Source: Bacteroidota bacterium
GTDB lineage: Bacteria > Bacteroidota > Bacteroidia > Palsa-948
Length of the DNA stretch: 35,188 nt
Assembly: GCA_004297845.1 (NCBI GenBank)
Contig: SCSP01000130.1
Location: 1 to 35,188, forward strand
Direction of reading: 5' to 3'
The notes under the pieces: model-generated
What the model was told of the DNA's origin: nothing
Seen by the model: the letters and a program-made list of their open reading frames with translations, nothing else
Databases searched by the model: none
Shown: positions 8,884 through 16,733 of the stretch, piece by piece
Numbering within the stretch: the stretch's first letter is position 1
Layout: every line of letters begins with the position of its first letter
Translations under genes and position numbers: made by a program

Positions 8884-9540
8884 ATGTTCACAGGAATTGT
8901 AGAACCCACCGGCAAAGTAATTTCTCTTAAAAAAGAAAAAAGTAATCTCAGGATCGGGATCGGGTGTTCTTTTGCAAAAGAACTGAATATCGGTCAAAGC
9001 ATTGCACATAACGGGGTCTGCTTAACTGTTGAACGCCTCCTCCCCGGCCCTTCTCCAAAGGAGAATGGAGCAAAAGCATACCTAGTTACAGCCGTGAAAG
9101 AAACCCTCCAAAAAACAAATCTGGGCACGCTGAAGATCGGAAGTATTGTTAACCTGGAACGTTCCTTAAAGATCGGAGACCGCTTAGACGGGCATTTTGT
9201 ACAGGGGCATGTGGATACGACAGCAACATGCGCTGAGATCAAAAAAGAAAAAGGAAGCTGGATTTTTCAGTTCGGAGTTCAGCCTTCGGAGTTTGAAGAA
9301 AAAAACCTGATTGTGGATAAAGGAAGTATTTGTGTTAATGGAGTAAGCCTGACGATAGTCAACGTATTTAACTCTCAACTACTAACTTCCGGCTCCCAAC
9401 TATACTTTTCCGCAGCGATCATCCCTCATACTTTCAAACACACTAATTTCAGTACACTTAAAAAAGGGGATGCTGTAAATATTGAGTTTGACATTCTCGG
9501 AAAACATATTGAAAAAATTCTTTCCACCCGTTTAAAATGA
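8884..9540 (+). CDS. ribE: Riboflavin synthase, alpha chain, with two short insertions
   Basis: Dismutates two 6,7-dimethyl-8-ribityllumazine molecules to give riboflavin. It shows the two-fold repeated lumazine-binding domain: MFTGIVE (1-7), AHNGVCLTV, LGTLKIGSIVNLERSLKIGDRLDGHFVQGHVD (hinge), then GVSLTIVNV and IPHTF.HTNFSTLKKGD.VN.EFDILGKH in the second half. At 218 residues it is longer than the roughly 195-200 usual in this phylum. The excess matches two inserts: residues 52-63 (LLPGPSPKENGA, a palindrome) and 163-174 (NSQLLTSGSQLY, a heptamer array). Both fall between strands, at loops before the conserved VTAV and SAAIIP blocks, so activity is probably kept. It lies upstream of polA across an ATTCGT array. 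Confidence 0.95.
   Translation: MFTGIVEPTGKVISLKKEKSNLRIGIGCSFAKELNIGQSIAHNGVCLTVERLLPGPSPKENGAKAYLVTAVKETLQKTNLGTLKIGSIVNLERSLKIGDRLDGHFVQGHVDTTATCAEIKKEKGSWIFQFGVQPSEFEEKNLIVDKGSICVNGVSLTIVNVFNSQLLTSGSQLYFSAAIIPHTFKHTNFSTLKKGDAVNIEFDILGKHIEKILSTRLK
9037..9072. repeat. Palindromic insert in ribE (PGPSPKENG)
   Basis: A perfect TTCTCC-AAA-GGAGAA hairpin lies at 9051-9065, in a C-rich then G-rich context. Its CTCCAAAGGAG core is the exact complement of the intergenic palindrome core at 26982-26992. It is read in frame as P-S-P-K-E-N-G. Confidence 0.7.
9370..9405. repeat. Heptamer array insert in ribE
   Basis: Five consecutive 7-nt units at 9370-9404: AACTCTC, AACTACT, AACTTCC, GGCTCCC and AACTATA. 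With one extra base the insert is 36 nt, which keeps the frame. Confidence 0.75.
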
Positions 9541-9541
9541 T

Positions 9542-9595
9542 CATTCGTATTATTTGTATTATTCGTTTCATTAGTATCCATTCGTATATTCGCAT
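9542..9595. repeat. ATTCGTATT-type array between ribE and polA
   Basis: Degenerate units ATTCGTATT, ATTTGTATT, ATTCGTTTC, ATTAGTATCC and so on, about 9 nt in period, fill nearly the whole ribE-polA gap. I see no clear promoter in it. Confidence 0.6.
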
Positions 9596-9607
9596 TTGAA
9601 ATTTAAC

Positions 9608-12382
9608 ATGAACAAAAAACTGTTTCTCCTCGATGCGATGGCTCTTATCTATAGAGCATATTACGGACTTGCCAAGAACCCCCGCCTCACTTCCAAAGGC
9701 ATGAACACCTCTGCCATTTTCGGGTTCACTACTATTTTATACGAACTGCTTCGGAAAGAAAAACCGACCCACATCGCGGTTGCCTTTGATATGCACGGGC
9801 CCACCGAACGGGAAGGCTACTTTGCCGATTACAAAGCGAACCGTCAGGCAACTCCCGAAGATATTATCTGTGCAGTGCCTTATATCAAAAAAATTCTTGG
9901 CGGCTTTGGAATTCCGGTACTGGAGAGCGAAGGCCACGAAGCGGACGACATTATAGGTACGCTGGCTAAAAAAGCGGAGAAGCACGGCTATGAAACATAC
10001 ATGGTTACTTCCGATAAGGACTTCGGGCAGTTAGTAAGCGATAAAACATTCATTTTTCGCCCCCCTGTTTTCAAAACCGGTTGGACAGTTCTTAAAGAAG
10101 AAGATGTTTGCAAGCGATGGGAAATAAAAGATGTAAAACAGGTCATTGATGTCCTCGGGCTCATGGGTGATGCGGTGGATAATATCCCCGGATTGCCGGG
10201 CGTTGGTGAAAAAACTGCTATTAAGCTCGTCCACGAATTTGGAAGTGTGGAGGGAGTAATTGAAAATGCCAACAAACTGAAAGGCAAACTCCAGGAGAAC
10301 GTGATAAAGTTTGCCGACCAGGCTTTGCTCTCCAAGCGACTTGCAACCATTCACTGCGATGTGCCCGTGGAATGGGATGAAAAAGAGCTGATCATAAGCC
10401 CGCTGGACAAAGAAAAACTGACTGCGCTTTTTGCCGAACTCGAATTCAATACGCTGGGGAAAAGGGTATTGGGAGACAGCGCAGGTTCATCCCCTGCTCC
10501 CCTGCTTTCCGCTTCTCCGGTTCATAAAGAAGCAGAGATCGGGGGAAACGGAGAATCGGTGAGGCCATTACAAACAATTAAAGATACTGCACACACCTAT
10601 TACCTTGTTGACACAAAAGAAAAAAGAAAAAAACTTATTGTAGAGTTGAGCAAACAGAAATCTATCTGCTTTGATACAGAAACCACAGGTACGGATGCCC
10701 ACAATGTTGAATTAGTAGGAATGTCGTTTTCTTTCAGGCCATTTGAAGCCTATTACGTGCCTGTTTCTGAGAATTACAACGAAGCACAGGCCGTTGCAAA
10801 TGAATTCAAAGAAGTTTTTGAAGACGAAGGAATTGAAAAGACCGGTCAGAACATTAAATATGACATGTCTGTTCTGAAGTGGTATGACCTAGAGATAAAA
10901 GGAAAACTTTTCGACACCATGATCGCGCATTATCTCATCCAGCCGGATATGCGCCACAATATGAACTTGCTTTCGGAAACCTATTTGCATTATTCTCCTG
11001 TATCCATTGAAACCCTGATCGGAAAAAAGGGTAAGAATCAACTTAGTATGCGCTCGGTACCGATTGAACAGATTACTGAATATGCAGCCGAAGATGCGGA
11101 CGTAACACTTCAGTTACAAAATACGTTTATCCCGATGTTGAAAGAGACAGGAACTCAAAAACTTTTTGAGGAAGTGGAAATTCCGCTGGTGCCTGTACTT
11201 GCAGCTATGGAAGCAGAAGGCGTGAAGATTGACACCGCAGTCCTTAAAGAATTATCAGGAGAACTTGCAAAAGACATTGTGAAATCGGAGAAAGAAATTT
11301 ATACACTTGCCGGTCATGAATTCAACATTTCATCTCCGAAACAAGTAGGAGAAGTTTTGTACGATGTTCTGAAGATTGCAGATAAACCGCAAAAAACAAA
11401 AACAGGTCAGTATGCAACAGGTGAAGACGTGCTGGAAAAGCTCAAAGGCACTCATCCTGTCATAGATAAAATCCTTGAGTACAGGGAGTTACAGAAACTG
11501 AAAAACACATACGTAGATACTCTGCCGGAACTTGTAAATCCGCGTACCGGAAGGGTCCACACCACCTATAATCAGGTGGTTGCCGTTACGGGTAGATTGA
11601 GCTCCGATAATCCCAATCTTCAGAATATTCCTATCCGAACAGAAAGAGGGAGGGAGATCAGAAAGTCCTTTGTTCCAAGAAACAACAATTTCACATTGCT
11701 CTCGGCAGATTATTCCCAGATAGAGCTCCGGATAATCGCTGCATTGAGCCGCGATAAAGGAATGATAGACGCTTTCCGCAGCGGTGAGGACATCCACGCT
11801 GCAACTGCATCTAAAGTTTACGGGGTTGGAATTAAAGAAGTCACTTCCAATATGAGGAGAAACGCCAAGATGGTAAACTTCGGAATTATTTATGGAATCT
11901 CAGCTTTCGGGCTTTCTCAGCGCCTCAATATTCCACGCACCGAAGCAAAAAACATCATTGAAAATTATTTTTCCCAGTATCCGCAGATCAAAGAGTACAT
12001 GAGCAAAAACATTGAACTTGCCAAAGAGAAAGGATACGTGGAAACAATTCTGGGAAGAAGAAGGTATCTGCGCGATATAAATTCCGGCAATCATACCGTC
12101 CGTGGATTTGCGGAGCGCAACGCTATCAACGCCCCCATCCAGGGATCCGCTGCCGATATGATCAAAATCGCGATGATCAACATTCACAAAGAATTCAAAA
12201 AGAAAAAATTCCGATCACGCATGATTCTACAGGTGCACGATGAATTAGTCTTTGATGTGCACAAAGATGAAGTAAATGATGTAAAACCGGTAATTCAAGA
12301 TAAAATGAAACATGCAGTAAAGCTATCTGTGCCTATAGAGGTGGAAACCGGAACCGGAATTAACTGGCTGATAGCTCATTAA
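9608..12382 (+). CDS. polA: DNA polymerase I with intact 5' and 3' exonuclease domains
   Basis: Replication and repair polymerase. Start chosen at ATG 9608 (MNKKLFLLDAMALIYRAYYG); the TTG at 9596 would add four residues inside a repeat array. The 5'-3' exonuclease/flap domain (about 1-290) has ESEGHEADDIIG, TSDKDFGQLV and GDAVDNIPGLPGVGEKTA. The proofreading domain (about 330-520) keeps its acidic residues: D356 and E358 in FDTETTG, the D of IKYDMSVLK, and EDADVT. The polymerase domain has motif A (LLSADYSQIELRI), motif B (RRNAKMVNFGIIYG) and motif C (QVHDELVFDV, D about 878). The 924 residues are normal for the phylum. The linker between the exonuclease domains carries a low-complexity SSPAPLLSASPVHKEAEIGGNGES segment that may be repeat-derived. 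No operon partner is obvious. Confidence 0.97.
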   Translation: MNKKLFLLDAMALIYRAYYGLAKNPRLTSKGMNTSAIFGFTTILYELLRKEKPTHIAVAFDMHGPTEREGYFADYKANRQATPEDIICAVPYIKKILGGFGIPVLESEGHEADDIIGTLAKKAEKHGYETYMVTSDKDFGQLVSDKTFIFRPPVFKTGWTVLKEEDVCKRWEIKDVKQVIDVLGLMGDAVDNIPGLPGVGEKTAIKLVHEFGSVEGVIENANKLKGKLQENVIKFADQALLSKRLATIHCDVPVEWDEKELIISPLDKEKLTALFAELEFNTLGKRVLGDSAGSSPAPLLSASPVHKEAEIGGNGESVRPLQTIKDTAHTYYLVDTKEKRKKLIVELSKQKSICFDTETTGTDAHNVELVGMSFSFRPFEAYYVPVSENYNEAQAVANEFKEVFEDEGIEKTGQNIKYDMSVLKWYDLEIKGKLFDTMIAHYLIQPDMRHNMNLLSETYLHYSPVSIETLIGKKGKNQLSMRSVPIEQITEYAAEDADVTLQLQNTFIPMLKETGTQKLFEEVEIPLVPVLAAMEAEGVKIDTAVLKELSGELAKDIVKSEKEIYTLAGHEFNISSPKQVGEVLYDVLKIADKPQKTKTGQYATGEDVLEKLKGTHPVIDKILEYRELQKLKNTYVDTLPELVNPRTGRVHTTYNQVVAVTGRLSSDNPNLQNIPIRTERGREIRKSFVPRNNNFTLLSADYSQIELRIIAALSRDKGMIDAFRSGEDIHAATASKVYGVGIKEVTSNMRRNAKMVNFGIIYGISAFGLSQRLNIPRTEAKNIIENYFSQYPQIKEYMSKNIELAKEKGYVETILGRRRYLRDINSGNHTVRGFAERNAINAPIQGSAADMIKIAMINIHKEFKKKKFRSRMILQVHDELVFDVHKDEVNDVKPVIQDKMKHAVKLSVPIEVETGTGINWLIAH
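10484..10560. repeat. Repeat-like segment in the polA interdomain linker
   Basis: Two copies of TCCCCTGC are followed by TTTCCGC/TTCTCCG-like units of 7-8 nt. TTCTCCG (10513-10519) is inverted at 10549-10555. The linker is naturally variable, so this may be ordinary low complexity. Confidence 0.4.
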
Positions 12383-12421
12383 TACCTGAAAATCAAATAT
12401 TTACGTATATGAATAATTTTT

Positions 12422-12429
12422 TATCTTTA
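12422..12429 (+). promoter_or_regulatory. Candidate -7 element upstream of the 12472 lipoprotein gene
   Basis: TATCTTTA differs from TAnnTTTG at the last base. It lies 43 nt before the ATG in an AT-rich gap. No convincing -33 element is seen. Confidence 0.35.
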
Positions 12430-12471
12430 CCCGCTTAATTGAACCTTTTCTAAAATCAAATTAAAATCATC

Positions 12472-13398
12472 ATGAATTCTCTGAAAAAATTATTCGCATC
12501 CGGCATTGCAGTTGCCTTCCTATCACCCTTCTTTTACAGTTGCGGCTCTAATGAAGGTACAGGGGAATCTGACGGATCGGACACTATCGAAACGGAATCG
12601 GGTGGAATGACAAAATCCGGTGGTGGTGCACAGAACATTTTCTATGCTATTCCATCTCCTATTGAGTTAGCACAATTGATCCAGAAAGCAGGCGCTACTT
12701 ACAATAAAGATTTGCTTAATCCCATTGACAATGTAAGCAAATATAATTCAAACAGTTCGAAAGCGCTCAACCTGGGTGTTTATGGAGCTGATCTAAGCTA
12801 TACAAGCGTGTTTGACAACAACACACAGGAGTCAATTCTTTATCTCGGATGCACACGCAAACTGGCTGAATCTCTTGGTGTAGGAAATGCTTTTGACGAA
12901 AAAACAGTTGACCGCATTCAGGCCAATACCGGAAAGAAAGACTCTCTGCTGTCTATCATCTCTGACTCGTATATGTCCACCGATGAAATGCTGAAAGAAA
13001 GTCAGCGTGAAAACGCTTCCGCACTTGTGATCGCAGGAGGTTACATTGAAGGAATTTACCTTGGCACCCAACTTGCCAAAGCATCTAAAAATGGCGCTGA
13101 CATCGTAAACAGAATTGCTGAGCAGAAAGGAACTCTTGATAATGTCATCGGCTTATTGAGCGCCAGCGGATCGGATGCGGCAGTTCTTGTTATTCTGGAA
13201 GATATGAAAGCGCTGCAAACAATTTTCACAGAAGTACAGGTTAATACAGCTACCGCAGCAAGCGTTAAAACAGATCAGGCTACCAAAGTAACTACCATTG
13301 GAGGTAAAATTGTTTACACAGTTACTCCCGCAACTTTTGAAAAGTTAACTGCAAAAGCAGCAGAAATCAGAACCAAAATCATCAGCGGCCAAAACTAA
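12472..13398 (+). CDS. Lipoprotein, function unknown
   Basis: A 308-residue protein. The signal peptide ends with lipobox FYSC (C24), followed by a Gly/Ser/Glu/Asp-rich tether (about 25-50), as expected for an exported lipoprotein. The mature domain is largely alpha-helical with conserved-looking segments IPSPIELAQLIQKAGATYNKDLLNP (about 61-85), LNLGVYGADLSYTSVFDNNTQES and SDAAVLVILEDMKALQTIF. I recall similar lipoproteins in Bacteroidota genomes but know of no function. Start ATG 12472 gives a standard signal peptide. The small secreted protein gene starts 8 nt after its stop, so the two are probably cotranscribed. Confidence 0.8.
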   Translation: MNSLKKLFASGIAVAFLSPFFYSCGSNEGTGESDGSDTIETESGGMTKSGGGAQNIFYAIPSPIELAQLIQKAGATYNKDLLNPIDNVSKYNSNSSKALNLGVYGADLSYTSVFDNNTQESILYLGCTRKLAESLGVGNAFDEKTVDRIQANTGKKDSLLSIISDSYMSTDEMLKESQRENASALVIAGGYIEGIYLGTQLAKASKNGADIVNRIAEQKGTLDNVIGLLSASGSDAAVLVILEDMKALQTIFTEVQVNTATAASVKTDQATKVTTIGGKIVYTVTPATFEKLTAKAAEIRTKIISGQN

Positions 13399-13406
13399 TA
13401 ACCTAC

Positions 13407-13871
13407 ATGAAAAACCTTTTAACCCTCACGGTCATCCGCTCCTTCGGAGGAAGATTTGCTTTAATCTGTGCGCTTGCGCTTCTTCCATCCGTTACAACAT
13501 TTGCTCAATGCAAAGGGTTTGTAAAAAAACAGATCACAAAACTTACGCCATTCATTCATAACGGACAAGTTAACAGTTCCGTTCTTCTCTCCGGGGACCA
13601 GGCGGAACTTACACTCACATTTTATTCCGGGCAAACCTACCGAATCCTGGTATCTTCACAAGAAGTTTTAGGCGATGTATATTTTGTCATGAAGGATGCT
13701 TCCAGAACACAACTGTTCAGCAGCAAGGAACTTGGAAAATTTGATTACTGGGATTTTTCAGTTGAATCTACTCAACAAATGACTTTGGAAGTGATTGTTC
13801 CGAACGTGGATACCCCCTCCGGATTAGTTCCCAGCGGATGCGTTTCTATCTTAGTTGGGTTCAAGCAGTAA
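13407..13871 (+). CDS. Small secreted protein, function unknown
   Basis: A 154-residue protein with a signal peptide ending TTFAQ before C-K-G-F (about 1-33). The mature part is predicted all-beta: KQITKLTPFIHNGQVNSSVLLSGDQAELTLTFYSGQTYRI, then FDYWDFSVESTQQMTLEVIVP. That pattern fits a small beta-sandwich. The leader carries an odd RSFGGR stretch in its hydrophobic part, encoded by a CTCC-TTC-GGAG hairpin. It sits 8 nt downstream of the lipoprotein gene and ends just before a strong hairpin. I do not recognise a named family. Confidence 0.75.
   Translation: MKNLLTLTVIRSFGGRFALICALALLPSVTTFAQCKGFVKKQITKLTPFIHNGQVNSSVLLSGDQAELTLTFYSGQTYRILVSSQEVLGDVYFVMKDASRTQLFSSKELGKFDYWDFSVESTQQMTLEVIVPNVDTPSGLVPSGCVSILVGFKQ
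13433..13455. repeat. Small palindrome in the signal peptide of the 13407 gene
   Basis: CTCC-TTC-GGAG at 13439-13449, inside a sequence encoding IRSFGGR. It resembles the CTCC-core palindromes elsewhere in the window but is short. Confidence 0.45.
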
Positions 13872-13876
13872 GCGCT

Positions 13877-13928
13877 CCCCGCCCTAGCTGATCTTCGGTC
13901 GCAACCTATGGTTGTCCGAAGATAGGGG
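13877..13928. terminator. Hairpin between convergent genes (possible bidirectional terminator or palindromic repeat)
   Basis: ATCTTCGG (13891-13898) pairs with CCGAAGAT (13916-13923). GCAACC and GGTTGT extend the stem around a TAT loop, and outer CCCC/GGGG arms flank it. There is no immediate T-run, so it may be a palindromic repeat rather than a true terminator. Confidence 0.55.
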
Positions 13929-13972
13929 AACGTTTAAACTATTTTTACCAAAAAGTCGCAGGGTATTTTCTT

Positions 13973-14917
13973 TCACATCACCCACTCAAACCCCTTCTTC
14001 AACATCGCTAACATTTTTTCTTCAGAACTGTTTTTCTCCGGCAAAAAATTATATGCCCAGTTTGCCTGAGGAGGGAGACTCATTAAAATAGATTCTGCCC
14101 GACCATTTGTTTCCAGTCCAAACTTTGTTCCACGGTCGTATATTAAATTAAACTCCGCGTAGCGTCCCCGCCTGAACAGTTGCCACTGCTTTTCTTTTTC
14201 TCCGAAGATTTTGCCTTTATTCTTGCGAATAAGGTGCGTATAGATAGGAAGGAAAACATTTCCTATTGCTTGTACAAATTCAAAAAGTTGTCCCCACCCG
14301 ACATCTTGTATTACTCCCCTCTCCTTTTGGAGAGGAGTAGGGGGTGAGGCGATATGGTCGAAAAAAATTCCACCGATGCCCCGTGTTTCATTTCTATGTT
14401 TGATAAAGAAATAATCATCTGCCCATTTTTTGAATTCAGGGTAAAATGAAGGATGAAATCGGTCACAAGTCGCTTTTAATGTCCGGTGAAAATAAATGGC
14501 ATCTGCTTCGTCAACATAAATGGGAGTGAGGTCAATGCCGCCACCGAACCACTCAGAAGTTCGGAGTGGGGAGTTCGGGGTTTGGAGTGAAAGATGCCGC
14601 ACATTCATGTGAATGATCGGCACCATCGGACTCTTAGGATGAATTACAAGGGAAACTCCTGATGCAAAAAATGTTGCAGGTTCTTTGGAAAGCAATTCAG
14701 GAGCGGGACCAAATACTTCCGAAAAATTTACTCCGCCTTTTTCGATCACATTCCCGTTCTGTATAACACGGGTTCTTCCGCCTCCACCACCTTCGCGGAT
14801 CCATTTGTCTTCCTGAAATTTTTCCAGACCATCGGCTTGTTCAAGCCCTTTACAGATAGTATCCTGAAGGCTTTGAAAATACTGTACTATGTCTCCTTTC
14901 TCAAACATAAATTTCAT
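13973..14917 (-). CDS. hemF: Oxygen-dependent coproporphyrinogen III oxidase, with two short insertions
   Basis: Converts coproporphyrinogen III to protoporphyrinogen IX using O2, which implies growth with oxygen. Family signatures include GGGGGRTRVI, GVNFSEVFG, IIHMNVR, WFGGGIDLTP, the RGIGGIFFDH block and FRRGRYAEFNLIYDRGTKFGLETNGR.ESILMSLPP. ATG at 14917 is preferred; a GTG at 14920 lies inside a hairpin repeat. Residue numbers here count from that GTG, so subtract one for the ATG start. Two inserts are unlike the family: 111-123 (SLQTPNSPLRTSE, heptamer array) between NVRHL and WFGGG, and 192-203 (SPPTPLQKERGV, palindrome) after FFDHIA. Without them the length is about 290, normal for the family. 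The positions are surface-loop-like and all core motifs are intact, so function is probably kept. Confidence 0.95.
   Translation of the reverse strand: MKFMFEKGDIVQYFQSLQDTICKGLEQADGLEKFQEDKWIREGGGGGRTRVIQNGNVIEKGGVNFSEVFGPAPELLSKEPATFFASGVSLVIHPKSPMVPIIHMNVRHLSLQTPNSPLRTSEWFGGGIDLTPIYVDEADAIYFHRTLKATCDRFHPSFYPEFKKWADDYFFIKHRNETRGIGGIFFDHIASPPTPLQKERGVIQDVGWGQLFEFVQAIGNVFLPIYTHLIRKNKGKIFGEKEKQWQLFRRGRYAEFNLIYDRGTKFGLETNGRAESILMSLPPQANWAYNFLPEKNSSEEKMLAMLKKGFEWVM
14312..14347. repeat. Palindromic insert in hemF (SPPTPLQKERGV)
   Basis: CTCTCC-TTTT-GGAGAG at 14319-14334 with outer ACTCC/GGAGT arms. The 36 nt are read in frame with K-E-R-G, matching the frame of the ribE (K-E-N-G) and TonB receptor (K-E-G-G) inserts. 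Confidence 0.75.
14552..14590. repeat. Heptamer array insert in hemF
   Basis: Five 7-nt units on the plus strand at 14555-14589: AGAAGTT, CGGAGTG, GGGAGTT, CGGGGTT and TGGAGTG. The last 17 nt match 19731-19747 in the DUF4175 gene with two mismatches, in the same reading frame. Confidence 0.8.
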
Positions 14918-14918
14918 C

Positions 14919-14972
14919 ACCGCTAAGACGCAAAAGTGCCAAGATTTTTTTTCGTCTTGGCGCCTTTGCGGT
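14919..14972. repeat. Hairpin repeat between metZ and hemF
   Basis: GCCAAGA (14938-14944) pairs with TCTTGGC (14955-14961). ACCGC (14919-14923) pairs with GCGGT (14968-14972), and GCAAAAG/CTTTGC add to the stem with a bulge. It abuts the hemF start codon and could act as a folded 5' leader. Confidence 0.65.
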
Positions 14973-14976
14973 AAAA

Positions 14977-16233
14977 TTATTTTTTACTGCTTTTAAGCGC
15001 GATTTCTATATCGTCAATAATATCATCGATGTGTTCCAGTCCAACCGACACACGAATCAACCCCGGAGTAATTCCAGCGGCCTTTTTTTCTGCTTCCGAA
15101 AGCTTTGAATGAGTAGAGGAAGCCGGATGAGTGGCAATAGTTCTGGTATCTCCCAGATTTGCGGAGAGGGAGATCATATCCAGCGCATCCATAAATTTTT
15201 TTGCGCGTTCGTACCCGTCCGCCTTGCGAGATTCGTCCTTGGGCGAACTTTTTATGGTAAATGTTATGACCCCGCCTCCTGCTTTCATCTGCTTCTTTGC
15301 CGTTTTGTATTGAGGATGAGAAGCAAGGAAAGGATAATTCACGGTTCCTATTTCGTTGTGCTTGCTGAGGTGTTCAGCAAGTTTCAATGCGTTATCACAA
15401 TGCCTGTCCATGCGAACGGCCAGTGTCTCCAGACTTTTAGATAATATCCACGCGTGGAAAGGAGAAAGCGCAGGACCAGTATTGCGACAGAACAGATAAA
15501 TTTCTTTTATCAACTCTTTTTTCCCGCAAACCGCACCGCCCAGAACGCGCCCTTGTCCGTCAATGAATTTGGTGGCGGAGTGTGTAATAATATCTGCTCC
15601 GTATTTTACCGGTTGTTGCAAATAAGGCGTGGCAAAACAATTATCCACGTGGTAAATCAGTTTATGCCTCTTCGCAATTTTTCCAATGGATTCCAGATCA
15701 AAAATTTCAAGTCCCGGATTGGAAGGAGTTTCCACAAAGATCATTTTTGTATTTTTTCGGATAAGCTTTTCTATTCCATGTAAATTGGAACCATCTCCAC
15801 CAGTCCGTAAAGATTCCCTCGGAGAGGCAGACCATCCTTCGGCTGGAAAATAAGAATGTTCTATTCCCCATTTAGGCAAATACTTGGTGATCAGGGTATG
15901 CGTGCTCCCGAAAATTGCACGTGCCGAAACAACATGATCTCCTGCTTTCAGAAAGGCCATGAAACTTGCGAACACCGCTGCCATGCCGGTAGCGGTGGCA
16001 TAGGCGGCATCTGTGCCTTCGAGTAAGGCCATCTTGTCTTCAAATTCTTTTACGGATGGATTGGAAAAACGGCTGTAAATGTTTGCTTCTACTTCATCTG
16101 TAAAAGCAGCACGCATGTGTTCCGCGTTGTCGAACGTAAAACCCGAAGTGAGAAACAGGGGGGAGGAATTTTCTTTCTCCGGGGTCTGCTTAATTCTTGT
16201 ACGGACTGCAATAGTTTCGAATTTTTTTCCCAT
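14977..16233 (-). CDS. metZ: O-succinylhomoserine sulfhydrylase / Cys-Met metabolism PLP enzyme, with two short insertions
   Basis: Fold-type I PLP enzyme of transsulfuration or direct sulfhydrylation in methionine synthesis. The signatures are SSPLFLTSGFTFD, YSRFSNPS, LEGTDAAYATATGMAAV, HVVSARAIFGST, FVETPSNPGLEI, HVDNCFATPYLQQP, the PLP lysine K222 in HSATKFIDGQGRVLGG, and RTIATHPASSTHS. The LGDTRTIATHPASSTHSKL end and overall pattern favour O-succinyl- or O-acetylhomoserine sulfhydrylase; cystathionine gamma-lyase/synthase is the alternative. Its 418 residues exceed the usual 385-395. Two stretches look inserted: 130-149 (PAEGWSASPRESLRTGGDGS) and 329-343 (SSPKDESRKADGYER). Both are encoded by imperfect palindromes. 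ATG 16233 gives the normal N-terminus. Confidence 0.9.
   Translation of the reverse strand: MGKKFETIAVRTRIKQTPEKENSSPLFLTSGFTFDNAEHMRAAFTDEVEANIYSRFSNPSVKEFEDKMALLEGTDAAYATATGMAAVFASFMAFLKAGDHVVSARAIFGSTHTLITKYLPKWGIEHSYFPAEGWSASPRESLRTGGDGSNLHGIEKLIRKNTKMIFVETPSNPGLEIFDLESIGKIAKRHKLIYHVDNCFATPYLQQPVKYGADIITHSATKFIDGQGRVLGGAVCGKKELIKEIYLFCRNTGPALSPFHAWILSKSLETLAVRMDRHCDNALKLAEHLSKHNEIGTVNYPFLASHPQYKTAKKQMKAGGGVITFTIKSSPKDESRKADGYERAKKFMDALDMISLSANLGDTRTIATHPASSTHSKLSEAEKKAAGITPGLIRVSVGLEHIDDIIDDIEIALKSSKK
15205..15249. repeat. Palindromic insert 2 in metZ
   Basis: Ends GTTCG (15207-15211) and CGAAC (15244-15248) form an inverted pair, with CCC and GGG continuing the stem past a bulge. It is read in frame as SPKDESRKADGYER. 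Confidence 0.6.
15787..15846. repeat. Palindromic insert 1 in metZ
   Basis: CCAGTCCG (15800-15807) and CGGCTGG (15840-15846) are inverted copies differing by one deleted base, around an inner CCTCGGAGAGG. It is read as an AEGWSASPRESLRTGGDG loop between GIEHSYF and the NLHGIEKLI helix. Confidence 0.6.
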
Positions 16234-16317
16234 ATTAAAGCGAAACTACAATGAATTTTGGAATCCTGTTAATAGGGAAAGACAGTTCCTTCGACAAACT
16301 CAAAGTGACAGCGAGTG

Positions 16318-16731
16318 TTATTTTTTTAATATGAACTCGAGGATCACCTTAGTTCCTTTGTCCTCAAAAGTTACCTTGTCACACAAGTGCCTCATTAAAA
16401 AGATGCCGCGGCCGGTGGGCTTCTCAATGTTCTTTGGATCCGTTGGATCGGGAAGGTTATTGAAATCAAATCCAGTGCCCTGATCTTTAACGGTGAAATA
16501 AAGCGTATCATCCTTTACTTTAAACGTAACCTCAATATGGGTATCCGGATTTGCCTTGTTGCCGTGCTGAAGTCCGTTGTTAACGGCCTCGGTGAGGGCC
16601 ACTAAAATATGCCCGTAAATTTCCTCTTTGATGTCAAAAAGGTCGCATACATCATCCACCAGTTTCTCAACAAGTACAATGTTCTCGGATTTAGAGGGGA
16701 TGAGCAATTTCTGATTTTCAGACAAAACCAT
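16318..16731 (-). CDS. RsbW-like anti-sigma / serine-threonine kinase ATPase (HATPase_c)
   Basis: A 137-residue single-domain GHKL ATPase of the RsbW/SpoIIAB type, which binds or phosphorylates partner proteins in partner switching. The N-box is ALTEAVNNGLQHGN (45-58), the G1 box is DQGTGFDF (83-90) and the G2 box is GRGIFLMRHL (107-116), followed by a short GTKVILEF strand. All ATP-binding elements are present. It starts 2 nt after the DUF4175 stop, so the two are almost certainly cotranscribed, although no sigma factor or STAS antagonist is nearby. Candidate partners are the PP2C phosphatase and Sia proteins elsewhere in the window or unlinked STAS proteins. Confidence 0.9.
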   Translation of the reverse strand: MVLSENQKLLIPSKSENIVLVEKLVDDVCDLFDIKEEIYGHILVALTEAVNNGLQHGNKANPDTHIEVTFKVKDDTLYFTVKDQGTGFDFNNLPDPTDPKNIEKPTGRGIFLMRHLCDKVTFEDKGTKVILEFILKK

Positions 16732-16733
16732 AA

